NCBI RefSeq assembly: GCF_000344685.1
Contig: NW_006920415.1
Location: 1,934,719-1,998,718, forward strand
From: Gloeophyllum trabeum ATCC 11539
Lineage: Eukaryota > Basidiomycota > Agaricomycetes > Gloeophyllales > Gloeophyllaceae
DNA: 64,000 nt
Direction: 5' to 3'
The notes beneath the pieces were generated by a model. That model was not told the origin of the DNA. It worked only from the letters and a program-made list of their open reading frames with translations, and made no database searches. Positions 22,050-31,548 of this stretch are shown here, one piece after another. The first letter of the stretch is position 1; every line of letters starts with the position of its first letter. The position numbers and the translations under genes were made by a program.

Positions 22050-24750
22050 GCTACCGACCGCTGGATTAGCGCTATGGGTGCGCAAAGGGGTTGGGAAAGC
22101 TGTCAGGACTACTCGACGCCTTCATTTATAGCAAAACGGTAGCTTGTGGTGATGAAACCGGCTAAAGAAAGTTTCGGGGCCGCTTCCTCTCTTCGGCAGG
22201 GATGCCTAGGGTGCAGGAAGCTCCGAAGTTGAGATTTGGATGGTCAGGTAATGATTGATCCAAATGAAGATATCGGCCTCCCTTAGGTTGCCGATATCGC
22301 AATGAATATACGTTTATAGTCGATCTTCGGAAGGCCATTCGAGGCAAAGTAACTGCGACATGCGTGCTCCGGAATCGGTGAGGTGAACTGTATATGTCAT
22401 ATAACCTTGTGGCAGGAGCCATGTTCAGTAATTCGAAACCGGATTGAGTCACACACTTACCTTAACAACAGTGAGTCCAAGCAAGGGACCATTCTGCTGC
22501 TTTGCCAGTCTGTGCACCGGCAATGGCTCATACGGAGGTGTCCCCCACACACAAATGCAGCGGAACACCTATGAATAGCGTTCGCACGGATAAATCGACG
22601 ATCAAACCTTCCTATGTATTGGCCAATGGCTATGGTACTTAAGCACGTTCCCCAGACCTTCGGGCGCGGGGTAAACTCGGCGACCAAGAATTGAAGGAGC
22701 ACACTGCGATCTTCTCCACTCTGGATCCATTCAGCCACTCCATATCAGTAGCACCCGGAACAATCCTACGTCGAGATATTTAGGTTAGAGAATGCACTCG
22801 CGATGTACCTTCCAGCGGCTCTAGGCGGAGCGTGTTGGAATTTGTGATCCACATGGCGGTCTTCTGAAGGTTCAACGCAGTTGGTGTTGCCTGTGGTCTA
22901 TCTTCCCGCAGGGTGTCAATTAGACCTTGGAAATGTTCAACTCCGTCAAGAACATCTCACCAGCACTGACGGTATCTTCGAAGCATATGACTTCAGCGGG
23001 ACGCATTCATCGATCGATGATGCGAAGAGGACCACTTTGAGTTCTCCGCGACACTCCGAGCAGCGTGGCCGTACCCACATGATAAAGTGCTGGAGACTCC
23101 ACTGTTCGGTATGTATAGGGCCGACAGTCGCGATTTTCAGAAGGAACATGAGCAGTTATTCCTTATTGGATCCCAAACTGCTGGAAAGAAGGGCTTAGCA
23201 CGCCCCAGAGGCAGAATCCGCCATACACATACAGATTGGGCATGATCGGTGTATGTATCTGAAAATGGTGAACGGCGAACAGACCCGCGATTGTCCAACT
23301 GTCCCACAGTTGCAGTGCAGCTCGTGGCCATCAGCGATAGGGGCATCCCTGATGCCGCCACAGGAACTAATCGCAGAACGTCTTCACTAAGGCTTGGTTG
23401 CTTTATGGAGCTCGTGGACTGCAGGGCAGCAACAGGTTCGCTGCCACAAGAAGGGGGATTTACACGACGACTGCGTATATTCAGACAAAATGCATGGTGG
23501 TTGCCACTACAATAGCTGCTCGCGGGCGAGTTGATCTCCAAAGTATGATCCATGAGCTCAATCTTGATCCCCGCTGCATTGGGGATTAAGATACTACGAA
23601 GAAGTTGTGAGAAATATAATAGTGATAATCAGCTAACCATCTGCAAGACAGTGCTCACCGAGAACGTACTTGACGGAATAAAACGGATACAGGGCATCGG
23701 TGCCCCACAGATGTGATCATTGACACGGATGCGGATATTTGCGGTGATGTAAAATGGAACTCAGCCGCATCTGCTACAGGCTCGATCGGCTCTGCATCCT
23801 TTTTCAGCGCACATCATCCGATATTGCGTCTATTTGGTATTATCGATACCTATGGCGGAAATTTCAAGTGAGATATTCCGTCGTCAAGCGTGCCACGATG
23901 ATATCCTGCCGCGAGTCGCGATTGCCAGATGGCGGGGTTGGTGGGTAATATCAATGAACCCAAGAATTAATCTCAATAACGGTGGAGGGTAAGTAGTTGG
24001 GGTTCACGAGCACCCAACATTGATGAATGGATACTTCTTACGGCGTAGTGTCACAGTGTAGGCATAGGTGCGGATAGTGTGGCTGTGCCACGGGACGCTG
24101 AGCGCGGTGTCTCCGATGAGTCCGATCTCCATTAACGTCCATTCTTGGATATGTTTTGCACAATGCAGGCGATAGTGCCCTGACTGTAGGGCGCGGTAAA
24201 ATTTACAGAGATCTCTAAAGGTTAGCTTCAGTTGGACAATCGAACTACGAAAGATGCGGCCAACCGCGCACCGATTGCAGTTCGCACAGGTACGCCACCT
24301 CCGATTCCGTGTCGGACGAAAAGCCAGGAGACGGTCGTGTCCCTCCAAATCTCGCATATCGCTGAAGGGATTCAGTCATGCTTAGGGCGAGCCCTTCTAG
24401 ATGCGACTATGCGTAATGTAGGCTTTCCTTGCCGTAGCGATTCGAAGTTGCTATGCTAGCGCCGCGCCGTTGGATTCTCCAACGTCCGATATGGAGCTCT
24501 GTCTACCGCCTTGCGTTCTGGATCCAAGTCAAACTACGGATCAAAATGCAATCCGACGAAACTCAGACTTGGCCTACACGTATTATGGTAAAGCGTCTGG
24601 CTTGTATGGGCAGGCGGGCTGGCGATAGGCTTGGCAGGCCACATTTTGCCTAGGTGCTGCTGATTCTATACATCCCGCTAACCTTGCTCCAAGCCTTATA
24701 TCGTGTCTTTCTCCAGTGACGTTCCCCATTAATCTTATTCCCTCTCAAGC
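22050..24750. other. Long stretch with no confirmed gene
   Basis: Open frames on both strands are short and unmatched. On the minus strand around 23700 a frame reads WGTDALYPFYSVKYVLG before a GTGAGC donor, which looks like an exon, but no neighbouring exon could be joined and I do not recognise it. About 24260-24730 resembles 39315-39830 upstream of the paralogous membrane-protein gene and appears to belong to a segmental duplication. Confidence 0.45.
24260..24730 (+). repeat. Upstream part of a segmental duplication, copy 1
   Basis: Blocks shared in order with 39315-39830 include TTCGCACAGGTACGCCA against CTCGCACAAGTACGCCA, AGACTTGGCCTACACGTAT against AGACTTGGCTTATACGTAT, GATAGGCTTGGCA in both, and AGCCTTATAT before a TGTCTTTCTCC block. 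They precede the two paralogous genes at 24751 and 39860, so the duplication covered gene plus upstream DNA. Confidence 0.6.
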
Positions 24751-26323
24751 ATGGCCAGGCTGACTACACACCAGGTGTGATTTCTTCTTTTGACTTGAAT
24801 CCGGAAACACCATGTTGATGCGGGTTATTCGTCCATAGGATGAAATGTTATGGCTATGGGTAAGCTACAAAGCTCTCGCCCCTTCTTCGATATCTGAAGA
24901 TACTTAGCTTACTGGTTTACTTTACGGTGGGAGACTGATGCTCTTCTGCAGGTCCTGGGTGGTAATATTCTGACAGGCGCGTTAGGATCATATGTGGCAG
25001 TATTCGCCATTTCCTTGTACATCCTGCTGGCCCGATTGGGAGCAAAGGACTCCATAAACGGCCGTCTTCTGGTCATCACAATATCGCTGTTCCTGTCCTC
25101 TACTGCAGCGATTATTTTGAACCTCCTGGTAATCTTCCTTATCGTCGATGTCCCAACCAATGGGACGGATGCGGAAATGTTAAAGGCGCTGCATCTTGCG
25201 AATATCCTGTTAGCCATTGAGACACCCTTCATTCTCTTAAATAGGTATGTTTCTTCCATTTTGTGACCGTTCGTCCAATAATCGTCATGGCCAGTCTCAT
25301 CGGCGATGCCTTACTGGTATGTGCTATCGCGCACTCCTCTAGACATTTGAAGTGACACCTTACGATCAGATATGGCGCTGTTATGTGCTGTGGGACCGGA
25401 GGAATAGATTCGTCATATTTCCGTGCTTGTCCTATTTGGTCTGCGTCGGTAGGGGTTTTATTCCCTCTTGTCGGAAGCATCTGATGGTATGTATAGGAAC
25501 CTCCTGCACGACGTTGTATTGCATATATGCCCTGACCGCCGCCGGGCAGACTGTACTTTCTGTAACCTTGCGAGATCAAAACGCACTTACAGTTGCAGTC
25601 AGCTGGATTGGATTGTCCTTCTTTGGAACGTCATTGGTCACTGTTCTCTCGACGACTATCCTAATTAGTACGTACACCAGCTGCACCTTGCCACCGCTTT
25701 CTGAACTGCACCGCGGTTAAGCTGTGCGGATTTTACGGACCAATGGAGAAGTGCAGGATCTCAACATCAAAGGCAGTCGGCATCGGCGATACCGCAGGAT
25801 AGCCATGTTGTTGTGAGCTTTGCTGTCGACTTCATATCCTAAGCGCTTCAGAAAGCCTAATTAGATGTCGACAGTATAGAGTCCGGTTTGGCGTATGCAC
25901 TGTGTGTCTTGCTTACCTTCGTATTGACATTCGTGCGGGAAGGCGTGGTGGGTGCGGCTATAGCCATGTTAGCCACTGACTAACCTCATTACTAGAACAT
26001 TGGAATTGTTCCCTGCTTGGCCGCAGTGAGTCCTCATTATTCAGCTGTGGACGTCCCATTGACGAGGTAGTCACTAGGCCTTATTTCCGACGGCTCTCAT
26101 TGCTCTCGTTGCCATGGGCAAGGCGGTACATCCGACTACTGTGTATGTGAGAGACCTAGATACCCAGCAGGGTATTTCGCTGCCCGTGCTTCAATTTGTC
26201 ACCCCCATGCCTGAAGGCGACATCGAATCTTCGATGTTGGATGATGCTCCCTACCGGCTTTGCATTCCGAAGGAGACCGCTGAATGCAGAAGTGTACGAG
26301 GCCCGAAAAGACACTCGGTGTGA
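24751..26323 (+). CDS. Multi-helix membrane protein, unnamed agaricomycete family, copy 1
   Basis: An orphan membrane protein with about seven predicted helices; function unknown. The start MARLTTHQ at 24751 was chosen because the paralogue at 39860 has the same exon (MGRLCLHQ), each followed by a tiny exon DEMLWLW or EEVLWLW. The following exons give NILTGALGSYVAVFAISLYI, LLARLGAKDSINGRLLV, LFLSSTAAIILNLLVIFLIV, HLANILLAIETPFILLNR, IWRCYVLWDRRNRFVIF, TLYCIYALTAAGQTVLSV, WIGLSFFGTSLVTVLSTTIL, GLAYALCVLLTFVLTF and NIGIVPCLAA. The last exon carries ALFPTALIALVAMGKAVHPT and a cytoplasmic-looking tail ending PKRHSV. About ten exons, apparently intact. The organisation (IWRCYVxWDRR after the third helix) resembles other mushroom orphan 7-helix families but is neither DUF6533 nor DUF6534 as far as I can see. 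Confidence 0.78.
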
Positions 26324-27215
26324 GTCCGGGTGGGACAAGGGGCCCGCCTAGCAGGCACCCCAACTAACTAAAGCTGAAAGTCATCCACCTTCCTTCATTA
26401 CTGTACTGGTTTGCCGCATGTGCGCTGGGTGACTGGATTATTTATCAATGTAGAAATCTACTGGCATCATAATGGTGGATATAGGGCTAGTACCCGCGGC
26501 CCGCGACCGCGACACGTTGGCCCATGGACAGACCAAGCTAATTTAACGGGCAGGTTGGAGACGAGCGGGTTCCGTCTCGCTCTCCGACCTGCCCCTTACA
26601 GTTAAATAAAACACTAATATATACTGCCACTGTGCCAGTGCGCTTCGCTGAGTTAGCCATCAAAGTTGTAACGTCGTGCGCTGAATCTGGTACGGTCTGT
26701 GGGGTTCTATGTATTATACATTGCATGCAATATGCGAAGCCCTTTGATGCCCCTCCGGACATCTACAAGTCCTTACCTAGCCAATGAGCCCCGCGAGAGG
26801 CCGTCTGAAGCTACCCGAAAAGGGCATATTTGGCGCGGACAAACAACGCGCGCGGAAACGTGATGTTCAGTTTCTTATGCAAACAACTGTAGAATAAAAT
26901 GAGTTTGCATATGCACATGCAATTCTCTACCCATGTCTCGTGCAGTGGACCAGTGATAAGTCACGATTGTGCCAGTTGTGTCCAGCACGCGTGTCATAGC
27001 CCTGTAGCCACCGGTGGTCCCGTAGTGCGCCGTAGATGTATGTAGACTGGTGCACTGGCAGCCAAGAACTACTTGAAATATGGTAGCCTGTATCTGGGCT
27101 ACAGTGCTTTGAATAGTACTATAGAGCATTGCCCAGGCTATGGGAGCCTATGGACAACTACGGAGCTGAAACCGGGGCTACAGCCGAGAGACTTTTTTCC
27201 TGATATACTTTGGTA
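26324..27215. other. Intergenic before the Helitron
   Basis: No gene recognised. It holds a long imperfect palindrome at 26541-26607. The 5' terminus of the Helitron should lie in or near this stretch but I could not identify it. Confidence 0.5.
26541..26607. repeat. Imperfect palindrome (hairpin), about 67 bp
   Basis: The left arm ATTTAAC plus GGGCAGGTTGGAGA pairs with the right arm TCTCCGACCTGCCCC plus GTTAAAT, with one mismatch in the core and a GAGCG/CGCTC-like middle. It could be a tiny foldback element or an RNA hairpin. Confidence 0.6.
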
Positions 27216-29128
27216 ATGGATGACATTGATAATTACCAGCACCAGATGCATCTGTTGACTATCTCAGAACGATTCACGACACGGAAAGAAAGATTCGAAC
27301 CATCAGACCCAGTTGAAATGCTTCCTGGACCAATCCTATGTGCGATCTCACTGCAACAGGGCCAGGCACCAGATAATGCTTTGGCTAATGGCCTATGGCT
27401 GGGAAATGTACCTAAAGAGCTGCAAGGTCTTGCATTGGCTGAAAAGTTCATGATTGCAAGGGTGTGGCACAATCACTGTCTAGTTAGGGTTGCTTCGGGT
27501 GGCTCCAAAATGAGAGCAAATGTTGTCATGTTTGCAAACCCCACGCCAAAGATCTATAATACATTGCCTTCCCCCAAGGAGCGAAATGGATGAGGCGCTA
27601 GCATTTATATACACTGGACCAGTGGCACCTACAGGAGAATATTTTAAGTGTACCCATTTGCTTGTTGGTCACAAAAGAGTGAGCAGTGCTCTAGAGTGGT
27701 TGAAGTTAAACCACATTTATTATGAGAATCTCAACATTTCCTATGATAATTTGAAAGGATATAAGGATAATATGCCCCCATGGTTGTTGGTTATCATCCT
27801 CAGCATGGTTCAAAGGAAGATCTTGCAAAAAGCCTACATCACAATGATGAAGAAGGTACTGAATCAGGTCCATGTCCCTTGACAGTCCATGGAATAACAG
27901 GGAGTCAGCTCACAACAAAGAGTATGAAGGCTCTATAAGCAATGGCCATGAAGCATTTGACATCTGGAGGAAAGGCATGCTCAAAACCCAAAATCGATTT
28001 ACAACAATCCACAGCATGTCTCCTTGACTCTTCCCTTATGGACTTGGTGGGTTAAGTAACGGCAATGGATACAAAAGTATTCCTGAGATAACTCATAAGC
28101 ACCAACTATTGATGTATTTTGATAAAAGATTTCAGCTGGACCAGTATTTCCTAATCATCCCTATCAATCAAGAACAAATAAAGTCTAGTACATCAGGTGG
28201 ATTTCTCCTAGCTGAGCAGAACTCTTTTAATGATATTACACAAAGGCTTCTGTCCATAGATAAATCCACATTGTCTGATTTTGCTGCTAGATTATCCAAA
28301 GGTGAATGAGTCCAACCAGATACAGATGATGACAAAGCTTGTTTTCAACTGCTGAATGACTTGGATTTGATCGGCAGTCATGTTGATGGCTCTGCAACAA
28401 ACAGAAAGTACATGCAGAATGAGATATGGTCTCTCATGGCCTACAAGGGGCTCCTTCTTGGTTTATAACATTTGCACCTGCAGATGTGCAACATCCTATA
28501 TGCTTATACTATGCTAATACTGGGGAAACCTTTAAACCAGATATATTGCCCAAAGATGAGCAAGCAAACCTGATTGCAAACAATCCTGTTGCAAGTGCAA
28601 GGTTCTTTGACATGATGGTGAAGTTGTCCATCAAGCATGTACTTGGTGTGAATTCTGATCATGATGGCCTGTATGGAAAGACTGCAGCATACTATGGCAC
28701 TGTTGAGCAGCAAGGAAGACTGACACTCCATCTGCATTTGCTACTCTAGATTGTGAATTCACTAAGCCCTCAAGAGATCCATGCTCAAATGATGAATCCT
28801 CAGTCAACATTCTGGAAGGAGATGGTGGACTATCTAGAAAGTGTACATCAAGGAGAATTCATAGATAAAACAATGACAGAAGTACAGAATGATGTTGCAT
28901 ATGCAGCTTCAGATCCAGACTACAAGGATCCCACCCAGACCCTGCCAGAAGCTCCCCCATATCCTTGTAATCACCAGCCAGATGTGAAATGCCATAATTG
29001 CACAAAGTGTGATACTTGGTGGCAATCATTTAAGAATAATGTCAATGATCTACTGTATAGATCCAATATACATAGCTGTGGAGATCACTGTACTGTGAAA
29101 GGTGAATGCAAAGCTAAGTTTCCAAGGC
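27216..29128 (+). pseudogene. Helitron N-terminal and Rep region
   Basis: The start MDDIDNYQHQMHLL is at 27216. The N-terminal part has ANGLWLGNVPKELQGLALAE, KFMIARVWHNHCLVRVASGG, NVVMFANPTPKIYNTLPSP and, after a frameshift near 27585, ALAFIYTGPVAPTGEYFKCT and ALEWLKLNHIYYENLNISY. The Rep part has FQLDQYFLIIPINQEQIKSS, a TGA in place of an expected Arg codon after RLSKGE (about 28306), APSWFITFAPADVQHPICLY and the HUH motif GRLTLHLHLLL, which ends in TAG at about 28747-28749 where the family has Trp. The next frame continues NSLSPQEIHAQMMNPQSTFW to KAKFPRP, where Helitron similarity stops. Confidence 0.9.
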
Positions 29129-30267
29129 CCTACGTTCTCAGACAATGTTATCATTCGAATGCCAAACTGCGCTGTTGCCACATGCTGAATGTCATCCCCC
29201 TCCAGGCTGGAAGTGTACCACTACTACCAGCATCAAGCCAAAGAGACCTGTACATACAGGTCGGTCTTAGAAGGTTTGGTAGATGCAGACTTCAACAACT
29301 GGTTAGGGGTAGGAAACAAAGACTTGTACGACATGTCCTTCGACTGCACTGATTTGCACTGACACACAACAATCACCAAGGACCAAAAGAAATAAACCTA
29401 ACACCAGTGGTATGGGTGGAGGCAGTCTGAGACAACTGAGGGGTATTTTAATAGTTCGAGGGGGAAGGAGGAGTAAGATGTTGTAGGGTAGTCCATAGGA
29501 AGACCTAGAAAAATAAAACAAATGCTAGTTGACGCTCCGGAGTATTTATCTCCGAAGAGTCGCAATCAAAGTTGCAAGCAATGACACCTGTTGTAGGATC
29601 GTGCTCGCGGGGGTAGAAATTGCTAGAGAGACTTGGTTAATTTTATTTCGCTATGTAGGATGCACCGGAGATAATTAAACCGATGGCGGAGATAAATCAC
29701 TCGACGAGTCAGGCCTATTGGCAAAGCTAGGATTGGTTATAATTCGCTAAGTTGACACTTTCAAACTTCGAGGGTCGCTGAGATCGTAACGCTAATTCTC
29801 TGAGATGGTGAAGTACAAAATTTGTTTTTCTGTACGCTACTTTGTACAATTTATACTACAGGAATGGCTTTGCGACCATCCGGAGATAAATAACAAATAA
29901 ACACCGCTACCCACAGGATTGCTCAGCACTTGCCTCTGTTATACCATACACCATACAACTCCCTTGCGCTCCCACTTGCTCGTCCCAACCCCTATAGGTC
30001 GCCTCGATGCTCCGCCACCTGCCCTAAGCGGTCCCATCACTCCGTGCGAAGCACCGGTCATGTGCTAATTACCTCCGGCTGCTTGCTGACTGATGCTGAC
30101 CTCATGGTGACTCGTATGCGTCCGCACCTTCGGTATCTTGACGGAAACGAGGGGGAGTGAGTGCTGGAGGGTGGGCATGAGGACGACGCCCCTCGATAGA
30201 AGTGTCCGCGGGTCCCGGAGCTAATGCATCTAGATGTTGCATTGGTTAAGTCGCGCCGGAGCTCCTG

Positions 30268-30642
30268 TTTGCGGAGATAAATCGTGGAATGGGTCCGTGT
30301 GCGCCTCAAGGATGTTAGGAAGTCCGGAGCTAAAACAGAGCAAGTCTTTAGAGCCCATAGAAGCCTAGAGGCATGTGAGCGCTGTGTCGAATAAGCTCTG
30401 GAGGGCTTGTACGATGCACTGAGTCCGCGTTTTCGGGGGTCAGACGATCCCGAGGCTTATCAGCGTTTGCGGAGATAAATCGCAGAATGGGTCTGTGTAC
30501 GTCTCGGGGATGCTAGGAAGTCCGGAGCGAAATAGAAAAATTCTTTTAGAGCCCATAGAAGCCTAGAGGCATGTGAGCGATGTGTCGAATAAGCTCCGGG
30601 TCCATGTTTTCGGGGGTCAGACGATCCTGAGGCTTATCAGCG
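30268..30642. repeat. Two-copy tandem repeat (198 and 177 bp)
   Basis: Copy A is 30268-30465 and copy B 30466-30642. Both start TTTGCGGAGATAAATCG and end GAGGCTTATCAGCG. They share long blocks such as TTTAGAGCCCATAGAAGCC, TAGAGGCATGTGAGCG, TGTGTCGAATAAGCTC and TTTTCGGGGGTCAGACGATC. Copy B lacks about 20 nt after AATAAGCTC. Confidence 0.9.
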
Positions 30643-30739
30643 CCAAGCACCATTTGTTAATGGGAGAAAGGATGAGGGCAAGTATTGGGAGAGGAACTAT
30701 GTAGAATGCTCTAGAAGGACTGACAGTGTTCCATGATTG

Positions 30740-31035
30740 GCCAAGGATTGTTCTCACCTTATTGTTTATGCTTTTCGCATGCTATTGTTAAAGATTTTCC
30801 CACCCCTTGTTCTGGATTTCACCTGCACTTTTTGTTTTCTTCCATGCTCTTCTCACCTTATTGTTTACCACTTTCCCATGCCTATTGTTTTGGCTTAGTC
30901 ACCCATGTTTCTAAAGCTCAGGGATTGGTTGATTCATGCCTGAAGTTGGATGACTCACACCATTTTCACACACTATTGTAACTCTGTTCTCGCACTATTG
31001 TCTCCTCCCAAGTATCTTCCCACCCTATCGTTTGT
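30740..31035. repeat. Degenerate array of CAC-N-TATTGT-like units
   Basis: TTCTCACCTTATTGTTTA occurs exactly at about 30751 and 30849. Weaker copies follow at irregular spacing (CACACTATTGTAACTC, TCGCACTATTGTCTCC, TCCCACCCTATCGTTTG), and each long copy is followed by TTTCSCATGCxTATTGTT. It looks like a decayed minisatellite. Confidence 0.65.
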
Positions 31036-31548
31036 AATTTCAAATTCTGTAGGGTATACAAGGAGCTCAGTAGGGAGAGCAATCAAAAAGATTAATCTAT
31101 CTGGGATCCCCCAAGTAAAGCTATTTGCCTGTCAAGTCAATCAGACCTTGTCCCTACTGTAGGATAAGAATTGTCTGGGCTCTGATTGTCTGAAGCACCT
31201 CAGTGTAGGGAAGGACTGCAGTACTGTCTGCTGTCTGCTTCAGTTAGCTTAAGTCTGTCTTGAAATATAAGACTGGGTTATTGGAAGTCTGCCATTAGAC
31301 TCCTGTGACCTGTGTTTGCTCTCTACCTTTATTCTCAGCTAGACTCTAGTAGTCAGCTACATATTTGTTATCTATCAGGTTATCACCAAATATCAGGGTC
31401 TGTGTGGATCGGAAACTTATTCTACCTCTCGAACACAAGGGAACTGCTCGACCAACGATAAATCCAGCATTCTCTTGGGGATCTTGACAACCTTTCCGCT
31501 TAGTAAATTCTAGGTCAATTTATATTCGTTGCAAGTTCTGCTGACAAC

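Larger units (their letters stand above)
29130..31540. repeat. Repeat-rich DNA inserted in the Helitron
   Basis: Helitron protein similarity stops at about 29130 and resumes at about 31549. The insert begins with a short open frame at 29207-29362 (LEVYHYYQHQAKETCTYRSV, then LEGLVDADFNNWLGVGNKDL), perhaps a fragment of another protein that I do not recognise. The decamer GGAGATAAAT recurs at about 29692, 29881, 30273 and 30471, with an inverted copy ATTTATCTCC near 29544. A tandem duplication is at 30268-30642 and a degenerate TATTGT-rich array at 30740-31035. No terminal inverted repeats or target duplication were found. Confidence 0.65.

Noticed and set aside
30268..30642. CRISPR-like repeat
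   Set aside because: Only two long adjacent copies without spacers, in a fungal genome.
29130..31540. LTR retrotransposon insertion
   Set aside because: No paired long terminal repeats, no primer-binding site, no polymerase motifs found.
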